A stretch of DNA of 64,000 bases. It comes from Streptomyces alboflavus (GTDB lineage: Bacteria > Actinomycetota > Actinomycetes > Streptomycetales > Streptomycetaceae). Where the stretch lies: NCBI RefSeq assembly GCF_000716675.1, contig NZ_JNXT01000013.1:1-64000 (forward strand). The letters run 5' to 3'. The notes under the pieces were generated by a model. It saw nothing but the letters and a program-made list of their open reading frames with translations, had not been told where the DNA came from and searched no databases. Positions 35,788 through 44,404 of the stretch are shown piece by piece (positions within the stretch are counted from its first letter, which is position 1; every line of letters begins with the position of its first letter). Position numbers and translations under genes: made by a program.

Positions 35788-36587
35788 CGGTAACCCTCCG
35801 TGTGGTCGGGGTGGAAGCAGATCTTCCACTCCCGTTCGTCGCCCGGTCCCGCCATGACGTTCAGGTAGTACATGGTGTGCCCCGGCTGGGCGATGGAAGG
35901 ACCGTGCCAGCCGTCGGGCACGAGCACCGCGTCACCGGAGCGCACCTCGGCGAGCACGTCGGTGCCGCCCTCCCGCGAGGGAGAGACCCGCTGGTAGCCG
36001 AAGCCGTGCTCGCCCTCGATCTCGAAGTAGTAGATCTCTTCGAGGACCGACTCCACACCGGGCCGGTGCTCGTCGTGCTTGTGCGGCGGGTACGAGGACC
36101 AGTTGCCGCCCGGCGTGATCACCTCCACGGCGATGAGACGGTCGCAGTCGAAGGCGTCCGCGGACGCGAAGTTGCGGACCTGGCGCGCGCAGCTTCCGCT
36201 GCCGCGCGCTTCGACGGGGACCTCCGGCGCGGGGCCGTAGCGGGCGGGGAGTCGGCGCTCGCACTTCGCTCCTGCCAGGGCGAAGCGGCCTCCCACGCCG
36301 GAGGCGATCTGGATGTGGGCGTCACGGGGAACGTAAGCGAAGTCGGTGGCTCCGCTGAACACGCTCTCGCGGCCCAGGAGTTCGATGATCTCGCCCTCCG
36401 CGTGCACCGTACAGCCGCCGGTCAGCGGGAGCACGATCCATTCACTCTCACCGGTGGCGAAGGAGTGCGTCCCACCGGCCGGAATCTCGACGACACGCAG
36501 CCCGGCATGCGCCCACCCTGCGGTTTTCGGGTCGATGGCGACGGCGTAGGTGTCGTCGGCCGCACTTCCTTTTGGTACGTACGTCAT
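35784..36587 (-). CDS. iolB: 5-deoxy-glucuronate isomerase
   Basis: A 267-residue bicupin. The metal-binding histidines are in YPPHKHDE with a second cupin stretch in GDAVLVPDGWHGPS. It isomerises 5-deoxy-glucuronate to 2-deoxy-5-keto-gluconate. The ATG at 36587 has AGGAGG eight bases upstream. The gene lies 31 bp after the aldolase gene and overlaps iolD. Slightly shorter than the Bacillus enzyme, but all core elements are present. Confidence 0.93.
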   Translation of the reverse strand: MTYVPKGSAADDTYAVAIDPKTAGWAHAGLRVVEIPAGGTHSFATGESEWIVLPLTGGCTVHAEGEIIELLGRESVFSGATDFAYVPRDAHIQIASGVGGRFALAGAKCERRLPARYGPAPEVPVEARGSGSCARQVRNFASADAFDCDRLIAVEVITPGGNWSSYPPHKHDEHRPGVESVLEEIYYFEIEGEHGFGYQRVSPSREGGTDVLAEVRSGDAVLVPDGWHGPSIAQPGHTMYYLNVMAGPGDEREWKICFHPDHTEGYR

Positions 36588-36618
36588 GCGGGGCTCCTCC
36601 TGATTGCGTACGTCACGG

Positions 36619-37503
36619 CTACAGCAGGCCGACCGCGGTGTCGACGGCGCCCGCGACATCGCCGTCCGCCGGGTAGAGCAGCGTCCGGCCCGCGACCAGG
36701 CCCTGCACGGTGGGCAGGCGCAGGGCGCCGCGCCACTTCTCGTACGCGGCGTCCGCGTCGCCCGCGAGGTCGCCGCCGAGCAGCACGGCGGGCAGCGTCG
36801 AGGTCTCCATGACGCGGGCCATGTCGTCGGGGTTCTCGGTGACGGGGACCTTCAGCCAGGTGTACGCGGAGGTGCCGCCGAGTCCCGCGGCGATGGCGAT
36901 GGACCGGGTGACGGCCGCCGCGCTCAGGTCGTTGCGCAGCACACCGTCGTCGGACCTGCGGCACAGGAACGGCTCGACGAAGACGGGCAGGCGGCGCGCG
37001 GCCATGGCGTCCACGGCGCGGGCGGTGGCCTCCAGGGTGGTGAGGGAGCCGGGGTCGGCGTAGTCGACGCGGAGGAGCAGCTTGCCCGCGTCGAAGCCGA
37101 GGCGGCGGAGGTCCCGGGGGCGGTAGCCGGTGAAGCGGTCGTCCAGCTCGAACGCGGCGCCGGCGAGGCCGCCCCGGTTCATGGAGCCCATGACGACCTT
37201 GCCTTCCAGGGCGCCGAGCAGGAGCAGGTCGTCCAGGATGTCGGCGGTGGCGAGGACGCCGTCCACGCCGGGGCGCGAGAGGGCGAGGCAGAGCCGTTCG
37301 AGGAGATCGGCGCGGTCGGCCATGGCCATCGGGTCGCTCCCGACGCCGAGGGCACCCCGTGCCGGATGATCGGCCGCGATGATCATCAGCCGCCCGGAGT
37401 CGCCGACCAACTCCCGCCGCCTGCGCTTGGCAGCGGCCTCGGCGATGGCCTCGGGCTCCCGCACCCGGGTCCGCACGAGCTGGGCCACATCCACAGCATT
37501 CAC
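36619..37503 (-). CDS. Cgl0158-family aldolase of the inositol operon
   Basis: A 294-residue TIM-barrel protein of the class I/DeoC-like aldolase group found in actinobacterial inositol clusters (Cgl0158-type). IIAADHPARGAL near residue 41 is the conserved opening and PVFVEPFL the mid-barrel strand; LKVPV has the lysine that may form the Schiff base. It probably splits 2-deoxy-5-keto-gluconate-6-phosphate, taking the place of IolJ; this is inference from context between iolC and iolB. Start GTG at 37503 has AAAGGGG seven bases upstream. Confidence 0.8.
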   Translation of the reverse strand: MNAVDVAQLVRTRVREPEAIAEAAAKRRRRELVGDSGRLMIIAADHPARGALGVGSDPMAMADRADLLERLCLALSRPGVDGVLATADILDDLLLLGALEGKVVMGSMNRGGLAGAAFELDDRFTGYRPRDLRRLGFDAGKLLLRVDYADPGSLTTLEATARAVDAMAARRLPVFVEPFLCRRSDDGVLRNDLSAAAVTRSIAIAAGLGGTSAYTWLKVPVTENPDDMARVMETSTLPAVLLGGDLAGDADAAYEKWRGALRLPTVQGLVAGRTLLYPADGDVAGAVDTAVGLL

Positions 37504-37544
37504 GCAACTACCCCTTTACCGCTGTGGGCAATCGTGCCGCAGGG

Positions 37545-37600
37545 CGACAGGGGTCTCCCCTGCTCGAGCGAAGCCGAGAGCTTGGGAAAGGGTGGGCACA
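37545..37600. repeat. Dispersed Streptomyces intergenic repeat between iol genes
   Basis: GGTCTCCCCTGCTCGAGCGA-type sequence with the adjoining GAGAGCTTGGGAAAGGG is a motif I recognise from intergenic regions across Streptomyces. It lies in the 130-bp gap inside the iol operon. It might attenuate distal genes, but I cannot confirm a function. Confidence 0.45.
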
Positions 37601-37633
37601 GCCCACGGTTCCGGGTGCTCCTGGGCCAACGGT

Positions 37634-38608
37634 TCACAGGACGGCCCCCGCAGCCAATGCGGCGTCGACCTCGTCGGCGTACGGCATCGCCGACGAGCAC
37701 TCAAGGCGAGAGGCGACAATCGCTCCCGCCGCGTTGGCGTACCGGATCACCCGCTCCAACTCCCACCCGGCGAGCAGCCCATGACACAGCGCCCCGCCGA
37801 ACGCGTCCCCGGCCCCGAGCCCGTTGAGGACGGTCACCGGCAGCGGCGGCACCTCGACGGTGTCCCCCGCCTGGTTCATGGCGAGCACCCCCTTGGGCCC
37901 CTGCTTGACCACGGCCAGCTCGACCCCGGCCGCGAGCAGCGCGCCCGCCGCGGCCCGCGGCTCCCGCACGCCCGTGGCGATCTCCACCTCGTCCACGTTG
38001 CCGACGGCGACGCTCGCGTGCCGCAGCGCGGTGGCGTAGTGCGGCCGTGCCTCGTCGGGGTCGCTCCAGAACATGGGCCGCCAGTCGAGGTCGAAGACGG
38101 TGATACCGCCGGAGCGCGCCCCGAGCGCGGCGACGGTCGCTGTCCGGCTCGGCTCCGCGCAGAGCCCGGTCCCGGTCATCCAGAAGATGCTGGCCTCGGC
38201 GATCGCGTCGAGGTCGAGGTCGGCCGCGGCGAGCTCCAGGTCGGGCGCCTTGGGCTGACGGTAGAAGTACAGCGGGAAGTCGTCGGGCGGGAAGATCTCG
38301 CAGAACGTCACGGGCGTGGGGAGACCGGCGACCTCGCCGACCCACCGGTCGTCGACGCCGAACTCCCGCAACTGCTTCCGCAGATACGTGCCGAAGGGGT
38401 CCTGTCCCGTCCGCGTGACGACGCCCACACGCCGTCCGAGGCGCGCCGCCGCGACCGCCACGTTCGTGGCCGAGCCGCCGAGGAACTTCCCGAAGGTCGT
38501 GACCTCGGAGAGCGGCACCCCGGTCTGCAGGGGGTAGAGGTCCACCCCGATCCGGCCCATCGTGATGACGTCGTACGGGTCGTACGGACCGGTGTTCGGA
38601 TCGCTCAC
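37634..38608 (-). CDS. iolC: 5-dehydro-2-deoxygluconokinase
   Basis: A 324-residue PfkB-family kinase. GGSATNVAVAAARLG is the substrate signature and NGLGAGDAFGGAL holds the catalytic Asp and anion hole. It phosphorylates 2-deoxy-5-keto-gluconate. GTG at 38608 is preferred over an ATG three codons earlier because GGAAGGG is then at a usable distance. It is the first gene of the iol operon. Confidence 0.92.
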   Translation of the reverse strand: MSDPNTGPYDPYDVITMGRIGVDLYPLQTGVPLSEVTTFGKFLGGSATNVAVAAARLGRRVGVVTRTGQDPFGTYLRKQLREFGVDDRWVGEVAGLPTPVTFCEIFPPDDFPLYFYRQPKAPDLELAAADLDLDAIAEASIFWMTGTGLCAEPSRTATVAALGARSGGITVFDLDWRPMFWSDPDEARPHYATALRHASVAVGNVDEVEIATGVREPRAAAGALLAAGVELAVVKQGPKGVLAMNQAGDTVEVPPLPVTVLNGLGAGDAFGGALCHGLLAGWELERVIRYANAAGAIVASRLECSSAMPYADEVDAALAAGAVL

Positions 38609-38685
38609 CCTGCACATCCCTTCCTGGAGGCAGCCTGTCGCCTCCCCCAGGTCTAATCCCGTCCCAGGAGCCCTGTCAACATTTT

Positions 38686-38701
38686 GTCCTTACATTCGGA
38701 C
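38686..38701. promoter_or_regulatory. Candidate operator between divergent iolC and isomerase
   Basis: GTCCTTACATTCGGAC, an inverted repeat (GTCC-N8-GGAC) in an AT-rich stretch that also contains TTGACA-like sequence. It sits centrally in the 136-bp divergent promoter region, so it could control both directions in response to inositol. The form is GntR/IolR-like; the regulator is not identified. Confidence 0.4.
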
Positions 38702-38744
38702 TACTCCTTGACACTCTTCTCGGCCGCCGTGGAGGCTGACGCCC

Positions 38745-39668
38745 ATGGCGAAGACCTCCTTGACCCCATCGTCGGCTTTGTCCCGCATGCGCGTCGGCTC
38801 GGCCCCCGACTCGTGGGGCGTGTGGTTCCCCGAAGATCCCCAGCAGGTCCCCTGGACGCGCTTCCTGGACGAGGTCGCCGACTCCGGTTACGAGTGGATC
38901 GAGCTGGGCCCGTACGGCTATCTGCCGACCGACCCGGCGCGGCTGACCGCCGAGACGGAGCGCCGGGGCCTGAAGGTGTCCGCGGGGACGGTCTTCACGG
39001 GCCTGCACCACGGCCCGGACGTCTGGGAGAAGACCTGGGACCACGTCTCGGCCATCGCCGAGCTGACCCGGGCCACGGGCGCGCGGCACCTGGTCGTCAT
39101 CCCGTCCTTCTGGCGGGACGACAAGACCGGCGAGGTCCTGGAGGACTCCTCCCTCACCCCGGAGCAGTGGCGGCACCTGACCACCCAGACCGAGCGCCTG
39201 GGCCGCGAGGTGCGCGAGCGGTACGGCCTGACGATCGTCGTCCACCCGCACGCCGACACCCACATCGACACCGAGGAGAACGTCACCCGCTTCCTGGACG
39301 GGACGGACCCCGACCTGGTCTCGCTGTGCCTGGACACCGGGCACTACGCCTACTGCGGCGGCGACAGCGTCAAGCTCATCGAGACGTACGGCGAGCGCCT
39401 CGGCTATCTGCATCTCAAGCAGGTCGATCCGGCGGTGCTCGCCGAAGTGCGGGCGCAGGACATGCCGTTCGGCCCCGCCGTCGCGCGTGGCGTGATGTGT
39501 GAGCCGCCGACCGGGGTGCCCGCGCTCGAACCCGTGCTCGCGGCGGCGGCGAAGCTGGACGTCGATCTCTTCGCCATCGTCGAGCAGGACATGTATCCGT
39601 GCGAGCCGGACAAGCCGCTGCCGATCGCCCGGCGGACGCGGTCGTTCCTGCGCTCCTGCGGAGCGTGA
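38745..39668 (+). CDS. Sugar phosphate isomerase/epimerase (IolE/IolH-like)
   Basis: A 307-residue TIM-barrel AP-endonuclease-2-type protein. Metal-binding positions are visible: Glu in YEWIELGP, HPHADTHID, LDTGHYAYCGGD and FAIVEQD. This fits 2-keto-myo-inositol dehydratase (IolE) or the related IolH. It is divergent from iolC, so it probably completes the pathway in the window, which lacks another IolE. The ATG at 38745 has GGAGG eight bases upstream; a second start at 38787 (MRVGSAPDSWGVW) is where homology begins. Confidence 0.8.
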   Translation: MAKTSLTPSSALSRMRVGSAPDSWGVWFPEDPQQVPWTRFLDEVADSGYEWIELGPYGYLPTDPARLTAETERRGLKVSAGTVFTGLHHGPDVWEKTWDHVSAIAELTRATGARHLVVIPSFWRDDKTGEVLEDSSLTPEQWRHLTTQTERLGREVRERYGLTIVVHPHADTHIDTEENVTRFLDGTDPDLVSLCLDTGHYAYCGGDSVKLIETYGERLGYLHLKQVDPAVLAEVRAQDMPFGPAVARGVMCEPPTGVPALEPVLAAAAKLDVDLFAIVEQDMYPCEPDKPLPIARRTRSFLRSCGA

Positions 39669-39718
39669 CGCTTCGCTTTGACGGGCGGCGGTTCTCCCTG
39701 CGGGTCCGTGGAGGCTGA

Positions 39719-39748
39719 GCGCGCAGTTCCCCGCGCCCCTTACGGGGC
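39719..39748 (+). repeat. Right arm of dispersed palindromic element (copy D)
   Basis: CGCGCAGTTCCCCGCGCCCC plus TTACGGGGC is identical to the right arm of the complete elements. No left arm is present. It lies just before the AraC-type gene. Confidence 0.7.
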
Positions 39749-39779
39749 GCGGCCGGGTCGACGACGAGCGGGAGGTCGG

Positions 39780-40787
39780 ATGAGCGCGGGCCGCTGGTAC
39801 GACGCACGTACGCACACCGCGGTGCGCTCCCTGCACGGGCCCGATGGTCTCTGGGAGGTCGCCCTGGCGCGGCCGCACCCCCGGCTGCGGCCCGGCGTCA
39901 TCAGCTATCGCGGCTTCCGGCTCGCCCTCGGCACGCCCCGGCGGCGGCTCGAAGTGCCCATCGGTGCCGTCACGTTGCTGCTCGGCTTCGGCGACCGGCT
40001 GCGCATCCGGGGCCTCACGGGCTCCGCGCGCCCGCCGGTGTCCCTGGTCTCGGTGGTCTCCGGGCTCACCACGCGGCCGGTGATCGGTGAGCACGACGGG
40101 CGGCTCGCGGGCGTCGAGGTGCTGCTGACGCCGTGGGCCTCGTTCACGCTCCTCGCCACGGAGCAGCACGAGCTGGCCGAGCGCGCCCTGGACCCGGACG
40201 CGCTCGGCGCCCGGGCCGGGGCCGGGCGGGGCCGCTGGGACCGGGTCGGGGACCTCGCGTCGGCGCTCGGCTCGCTGCCCCGCTGGAGCGACCGCTTCGG
40301 CTTCCTCGACGACGTCCTCACGCGCTGGTCCGATGACGGGCCGCCGTGCTCGCCGCGGATCGTGCGGGCCTGGGACGCGCTGGTGCGCCGCCGGGGCCGG
40401 GCGTCCGTGGCGCGGATCGCGGAGGAGGTCGGCTGGAGCGTGCGGCAGCTGGAGAACCGGTTCCGCGAACAGATCGGCGTCGGCCCGAAGGCGGCGGGCC
40501 GGATCCTGCGCCTGCAGCACGCGCGCCGACTGCTCGCCGCGGGCCGCGGCCAGGCGGAGACGGCGGCGCTCTGCGGCTTCTACGACCAGGCGCACCTCAG
40601 CGGCGAGTTCAAGGCGATGACGGGCTGCACCCCGCGCCGGTTCGCGCTCGCCGGGGCCGCGCCGCTCCCGGCGCACAGCGGGCCGCCGTCCGCGGCGCGG
40701 CTGGCGGGCGAGCAGACGAGCCTGGTCCTCGCGCCGCGCCCGCCGGGACAGCGGACGGTGTTCGCGAAGGCGGAACGCCGCCGCTGA
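39780..40787 (+). CDS. AraC-family transcriptional regulator
   Basis: A 335-residue regulator. Residues ~35-195 are a ligand domain (LEVPIGAVTLLLGFGDRLRI); residues ~225-310 are the AraC DNA-binding double HTH (SVARIAEEVGWSVRQLENRF and CGFYDQAHLSGEFKAMTG). The ATG at 39780 follows GGGAGGTCGG. It follows the IolE-like gene by 111 bp, so inositol control is possible, but homologues occur alone as well. The 3' end carries a tandem duplication. Confidence 0.82.
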   Translation: MSAGRWYDARTHTAVRSLHGPDGLWEVALARPHPRLRPGVISYRGFRLALGTPRRRLEVPIGAVTLLLGFGDRLRIRGLTGSARPPVSLVSVVSGLTTRPVIGEHDGRLAGVEVLLTPWASFTLLATEQHELAERALDPDALGARAGAGRGRWDRVGDLASALGSLPRWSDRFGFLDDVLTRWSDDGPPCSPRIVRAWDALVRRRGRASVARIAEEVGWSVRQLENRFREQIGVGPKAAGRILRLQHARRLLAAGRGQAETAALCGFYDQAHLSGEFKAMTGCTPRRFALAGAAPLPAHSGPPSAARLAGEQTSLVLAPRPPGQRTVFAKAERRR

Positions 40788-40826
40788 CACCGACGGTGTT
40801 CGCGAGAGCGAGACGCCGCTGACACC
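40754..40826 (+). repeat. Imperfect tandem duplication at the 3' end of the AraC gene
   Basis: Units 40754-40791 (38 bp) and 40792-40826 (35 bp) both start GACGGTGTTCGCGA and end CGCTGACACC. The first contains the stop codon TGA (40785-40787); the second lies just downstream. It looks like a local slippage duplication. Confidence 0.75.
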
Positions 40827-41079
40827 ACTACCCGTCATCACGCGCCCCCGACACGCCCCACGTCCACGCCCCTCACCGGCGACACTTCCGTCATAAACAC
40901 CCCTTTTCTGTCACACATGTCCCGTGTACGCGGGTCTTGCGTCACAGCCAGTCGACAGAGGCGCCCGCGCGGTCACTCTGCGTCGTTCACGGGGCACAGG
41001 CTGAGTGATCGCCAGTGCCGTGCCCAGCTCCCCCGTCGGCCGTACCGGCCGCCCTGGGCGCGCACAGGGAGGAGCCACC
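40827..41079. other. Gap between AraC-type gene and small HTH gene
   Basis: No gene is visible in about 250 bp. It should contain the promoter of the small HTH gene; TTCTGTCACACATGTCCC around 40905 is a possible region, without a clear -35/-10 pair. Confidence 0.25.
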
Positions 41080-41280
41080 ATGACCGACCGAAGGCTCTGG
41101 TCGTACAAGGACATCGCGGCGCACATCCGGGTCCAGCCCGACACCGTGCGCTCCTACCGCAAACACGGTCTGCTGCCCGAGCCCGACCACGTCGAGGGCG
41201 GCAAGCCCTACTGGTACGCCGACACCATCCGCGCCTGGGTCGCCTCACGCCCCGGCAACCGCACCCGCAGGGACGGCTGA
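41080..41280 (+). CDS. Small MerR-type HTH protein
   Basis: A 66-residue protein consisting almost only of a winged-helix MerR-type DNA-binding domain (YKDIAAHIRVQPDTVRSYRK followed by HGLLPEPD). It has no effector domain. GGAGGAGCCACC precedes the ATG; the frame opens further upstream without ribosome site. It lies upstream of the copper operon, but a CsoR-type promoter separates them, so a role in copper control is not implied. May be an excisionase-like or auxiliary regulator. Confidence 0.8.
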   Translation: MTDRRLWSYKDIAAHIRVQPDTVRSYRKHGLLPEPDHVEGGKPYWYADTIRAWVASRPGNRTRRDG

Positions 41281-41299
41281 AACAGGAGTGGCACCCCCC

Positions 41300-41327
41300 T
41301 TGGATGAGTACCCCCTAGGGGTATAGT
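41300..41327 (+). promoter_or_regulatory. copZA promoter with CsoR-type operator
   Basis: TTGGAT (41300-41305) and TATAGT (41322-41327) form a -35/-10 pair with 16-bp spacing. The palindrome TACCCCCTAGGGGTA (41309-41323) lies between and overlaps the -10. Such G/C-tract palindromes are the hallmark of CsoR copper repressor sites. Cu(I) binding to CsoR would release it. Confidence 0.82.
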
Positions 41328-41417
41328 GTGAAGCACGTCAGGGGTTCCCTGGAACCAACGGGACCCCACGCGTGCGCAGACGTCCACCACGTCCACACCT
41401 TCACCGAGGAGAACGAC

Positions 41418-41663
41418 ATGACCGCCAACGCCCAGACCTCGCAGACCGACTCCGTCACCACGGTGTTCGACGTGAAGGGCATGACGTGCGGCCACTGCGA
41501 GGGCGCCGTGTCCAGCGAGATCAGCGAGCTCGCGGGCGTCAGCTCGGTCCAGGCGGTGGCGGCCACCGGCAAGGTGACCGTGGTCTCCGCCGCCGCGCTG
41601 GACGAGGAAGCGGTCCGCGCGGCCGTCGACGAGGCCGGCTACGAGCTCGTCGGCAAGGCCTGA
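41418..41663 (+). CDS. copZ: Copper chaperone
   Basis: An 81-residue heavy-metal-associated domain with MTCGHC Cu(I) site. It delivers Cu(I) to the adjacent P-type ATPase. The ATG at 41418 has GAGGAGAACGAC; it follows the CsoR-type promoter by 90 bp and precedes copA by 78 bp. S. coelicolor has the same pair next to citrate synthase. Confidence 0.93.
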   Translation: MTANAQTSQTDSVTTVFDVKGMTCGHCEGAVSSEISELAGVSSVQAVAATGKVTVVSAAALDEEAVRAAVDEAGYELVGKA

Positions 41664-41741
41664 CCGCCACCCCGCCCCTCCGGGCCCCGCGGCACGCCAC
41701 CCACGCCGCGGGGCCCGGCGCCTTTTCGCGAAAGAGCCGCC

Positions 41742-44006
41742 ATGAACACCTCCGAGGTCGAACTCGCCATCGGCGGAATGACCTGCGCCTCCTGCTCGGC
41801 CCGCATCGAGAAGAAGCTGAACCGGATCGAGGGCGTGACCGCGTCGGTCAACCTCGCCACCGAGAAGGCCAAGGTCGCCTACGCGGACGGGGTGGAGGTC
41901 GGCCAGCTCGTCGCCACGGTCGAGAGACTCGGCTATTCGGCGCACGAGATCGTGCCGCCCCCGCCGGACGCGGGGCCGGGCGACGACAGCGCCGACCGGC
42001 CCGTCACCACCGACCTCACCGAGGCCGACCGACTGCTCCAGCGGCTCCTGGTCTCCGCCGCCCTCGCGCTGCCCGTCGTGGTGCTCGCGATGGTGCCCTC
42101 GCTCCAGTTCGAGTACTGGCAGTGGCTGTCCCTGACGCTCGCCGCGCCGGTCGTCGTGTGGGGCGGGCTGCCCTTCCACAAGGCGGCGCTCACCAACGCC
42201 CGGCACGGCGCGGCCACCATGGACACCCTGGTGTCGCTCGGCACGCTCGCCGCGTTCGGCTGGTCGGTGTGGGCGCTGTTCCTCGGCACGGCGGGCGAGC
42301 CGGGGATGCGGCACGGCTTCGAGTTCACGATCGCGCGCGGCGACAGCTCGTCGGCGCTCTACCTCGAAGTGGCCGCGGGCGTCGTCACGTTCATCCTGCT
42401 CGGCCGCTATCTGGAGGCCCGCTCCAAGCGGAAGGCGGGCGCGGCGCTGCGGGCGCTGCTCGACCTCGGCGCCAAGGACGTGTCCGTGCTCGGCCCCGAC
42501 GGCGCGGAGACGCGGATCCCGGTGGGGCGGCTCGCCGTCGGTGACCGCTTCGTCGTCCGGCCCGGGGAGACCGTCGCCACCGACGGCACCGTCGTCGAGG
42601 GCGCGTCCGCCGTCGACGTGTCGATGCTGACCGGCGAGTCCGTGCCCGCCGACGTCACGGCCGGGGACGCGGTGACCGGCGCGACCGTGAACGCCGGCGG
42701 GCGCCTGGTCGTCGAGGCCACACGCGTCGGCGCCGACACCCAACTCGCCCGCATGGCCCGGCTCGTCGAGGACGCGCAGAGCGGCAAGGCCGAGGTGCAG
42801 CGCCTCGCCGACCGGGTCGCCGCCGTGTTCGTCCCCGTCGTCATCGCGCTCGCCGTGGCCACCCTCGGCTTCTGGCTGGGCAACGGCGTGGGCGCGGCCG
42901 CGGCGTTCACTGCCGCCGTCGCCGTACTGATCATCGCCTGCCCGTGCGCGCTCGGCCTCGCCACGCCCACCGCCCTGCTCGTCGGCACCGGCCGCGGCGC
43001 CCAGCTCGGCATCCTCATCAAGGGCCCCGAGGTCCTGGAGTCCACCCGCCGCGTCGACACGATCGTGCTCGACAAGACCGGCACGGTGACGACGGGCCGC
43101 ATGGCCCTCCAGGACGTGTACGCGGCCGAGTCGACCGACGAGAAGGAGCTGCTGCGGCTCGCGGGCGCCCTGGAGCACGCCTCCGAGCACCCCGTGGCGC
43201 GGGCGGTCGCGGCGGGCGCCGCCCAGCGGCTCGGGCTCGACGCGGGCGCCCTGCCGGTGCCGACGCGCTTCGAGAACGTCCCCGGGGCCGGGGTGCGCGG
43301 CACGGTGGACGGGCGCGAGGTGCTCGCCGGGCGCGAACGGCTGCTCGCGGAGGCCGGCGTGACCGGCCTCGCCGGCCTGGCCGCCGCCCGGGAGCGGGCC
43401 GAGGCCGACGGCCGCACCGCCGTCCTCGTCGCCCTGGACGGGGTGGCCGCGGGGCTGCTCTTGGTCGCCGACACGGTCAAGGACACCAGTCCCGAGGCCG
43501 TCCGCCGGCTGCGGGAACTGGGCCTCGACCCGGTCCTGTTGACCGGCGACAACCGGAGCGTGGCCGAGGCGGTCGCGGCGGCCGTCGGCATCGCCCCCGA
43601 CGCCGTGCACGCCGAGGTGCTGCCCGAGGACAAGGCCGACGTGGTGCGCCGCCTCCAGGAGGAGGGCCGGGTCGTCGCCATGGTCGGCGACGGCGTGAAC
43701 GACGCGGCGGCGCTGGCGACGGCCGACCTCGGGCTCGCCATGGGCACGGGCACCGACGCCGCCATCGAGGCGGGCGATCTCACCCTCGTCCGGGGCGACT
43801 TGCGGGTGGCCGCCGACGCGATCCGGCTGGCCCGCCGGACCCTCGCCACCATCAAGGGAAACCTCTGCTGGGCCTTCGGCTACAACGTCGCCGCGCTGCC
43901 CCTCGCGGCGGCCGGACTGCTCAATCCGATGATCGCCGGAGCGGCCATGGCGTTCTCCTCCGTGTTCGTCGTCACCAACAGCCTCCGCTTGCGGTCTTTC
44001 ACATAG
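41742..44006 (+). CDS. copA: Cu(I)-exporting P-type ATPase
   Basis: A 754-residue P1B-type ATPase. One N-terminal HMA domain with MTCASC (Cys15, Cys18), the transmembrane metal site CPC at residues 400-402, phosphorylated Asp444 in DKTGT, the SEHP nucleotide-binding motif and GDGVND hinge are all intact. It exports Cu(I) across the plasma membrane using ATP. It is in an operon with copZ under CsoR-type control. Confidence 0.96.
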   Translation: MNTSEVELAIGGMTCASCSARIEKKLNRIEGVTASVNLATEKAKVAYADGVEVGQLVATVERLGYSAHEIVPPPPDAGPGDDSADRPVTTDLTEADRLLQRLLVSAALALPVVVLAMVPSLQFEYWQWLSLTLAAPVVVWGGLPFHKAALTNARHGAATMDTLVSLGTLAAFGWSVWALFLGTAGEPGMRHGFEFTIARGDSSSALYLEVAAGVVTFILLGRYLEARSKRKAGAALRALLDLGAKDVSVLGPDGAETRIPVGRLAVGDRFVVRPGETVATDGTVVEGASAVDVSMLTGESVPADVTAGDAVTGATVNAGGRLVVEATRVGADTQLARMARLVEDAQSGKAEVQRLADRVAAVFVPVVIALAVATLGFWLGNGVGAAAAFTAAVAVLIIACPCALGLATPTALLVGTGRGAQLGILIKGPEVLESTRRVDTIVLDKTGTVTTGRMALQDVYAAESTDEKELLRLAGALEHASEHPVARAVAAGAAQRLGLDAGALPVPTRFENVPGAGVRGTVDGREVLAGRERLLAEAGVTGLAGLAAARERAEADGRTAVLVALDGVAAGLLLVADTVKDTSPEAVRRLRELGLDPVLLTGDNRSVAEAVAAAVGIAPDAVHAEVLPEDKADVVRRLQEEGRVVAMVGDGVNDAAALATADLGLAMGTGTDAAIEAGDLTLVRGDLRVAADAIRLARRTLATIKGNLCWAFGYNVAALPLAAAGLLNPMIAGAAMAFSSVFVVTNSLRLRSFT

Positions 44007-44104
44007 CCTCGCGATCCTTCACACTGTCTTCGCGGGACTCTCACGTCAGGCGAGAAATCCGCATTTGGGCCCCCTTGCGCGCGTTCGATGGCATATGCAA
44101 GAGA

Positions 44105-44404
44105 CGTAGATCACAGCGATCGCAACGTAACCATCAGGGGGGCTCGCGAGTCTAAGAGGGCGACACCAGAGGGATCTTGGGGGATCCATCGGGCGTCGGG
44201 GGACATCTTGGGGGATGTCCCGGATGTGTTGGCCGGGGCACGTGCACCGGGGAGCTTTGAGCGGCCCTCCCGATCCCGTACGCGTCCCGGCAGAACGCAG
44301 ACCACACAAACTCCCGGCCGGATCCCGTGGGGGGAATCCGCACCGGGGCACAGGAAAGCGCCCCGACCGTCGACCCGTGGGGGGATCGACGGCGGGGCGT
44401 TTTT
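44105..44404 (+). ncRNA. Candidate structured RNA with G-rich hairpin loops
   Basis: No coding frame is convincing here. Four hairpins can be drawn on plus. Hairpins 44172-44187 and 44200-44221 have the same loop TTGGGG. Hairpin 44319-44340 and the terminator 44359-44399 have the same 12-nt loop CCCGTGGGGGGA. The last is followed by TTTTT. Repeated identical loops on different stems argue for selection at the RNA level. The 5' end is a guess. It lies between copA and citA. On the opposite strand the loops are C-rich, superficially like 6C RNA, but the T-tract fits plus. Confidence 0.5.
44359..44404 (+). terminator. Rho-independent terminator after the candidate RNA
   Basis: CGCCCCG and CCGTCGA pair with TCGACGG and CGGGGCG (one bulged A), then T5 at 44400-44404. 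It should end transcription from copA and/or an RNA gene. Confidence 0.88.

Noticed and set aside
44172..44221. 6C RNA on the minus strand
   Set aside because: Loops on minus have only four to five C, and the terminator's T-tract fits plus-strand transcription.
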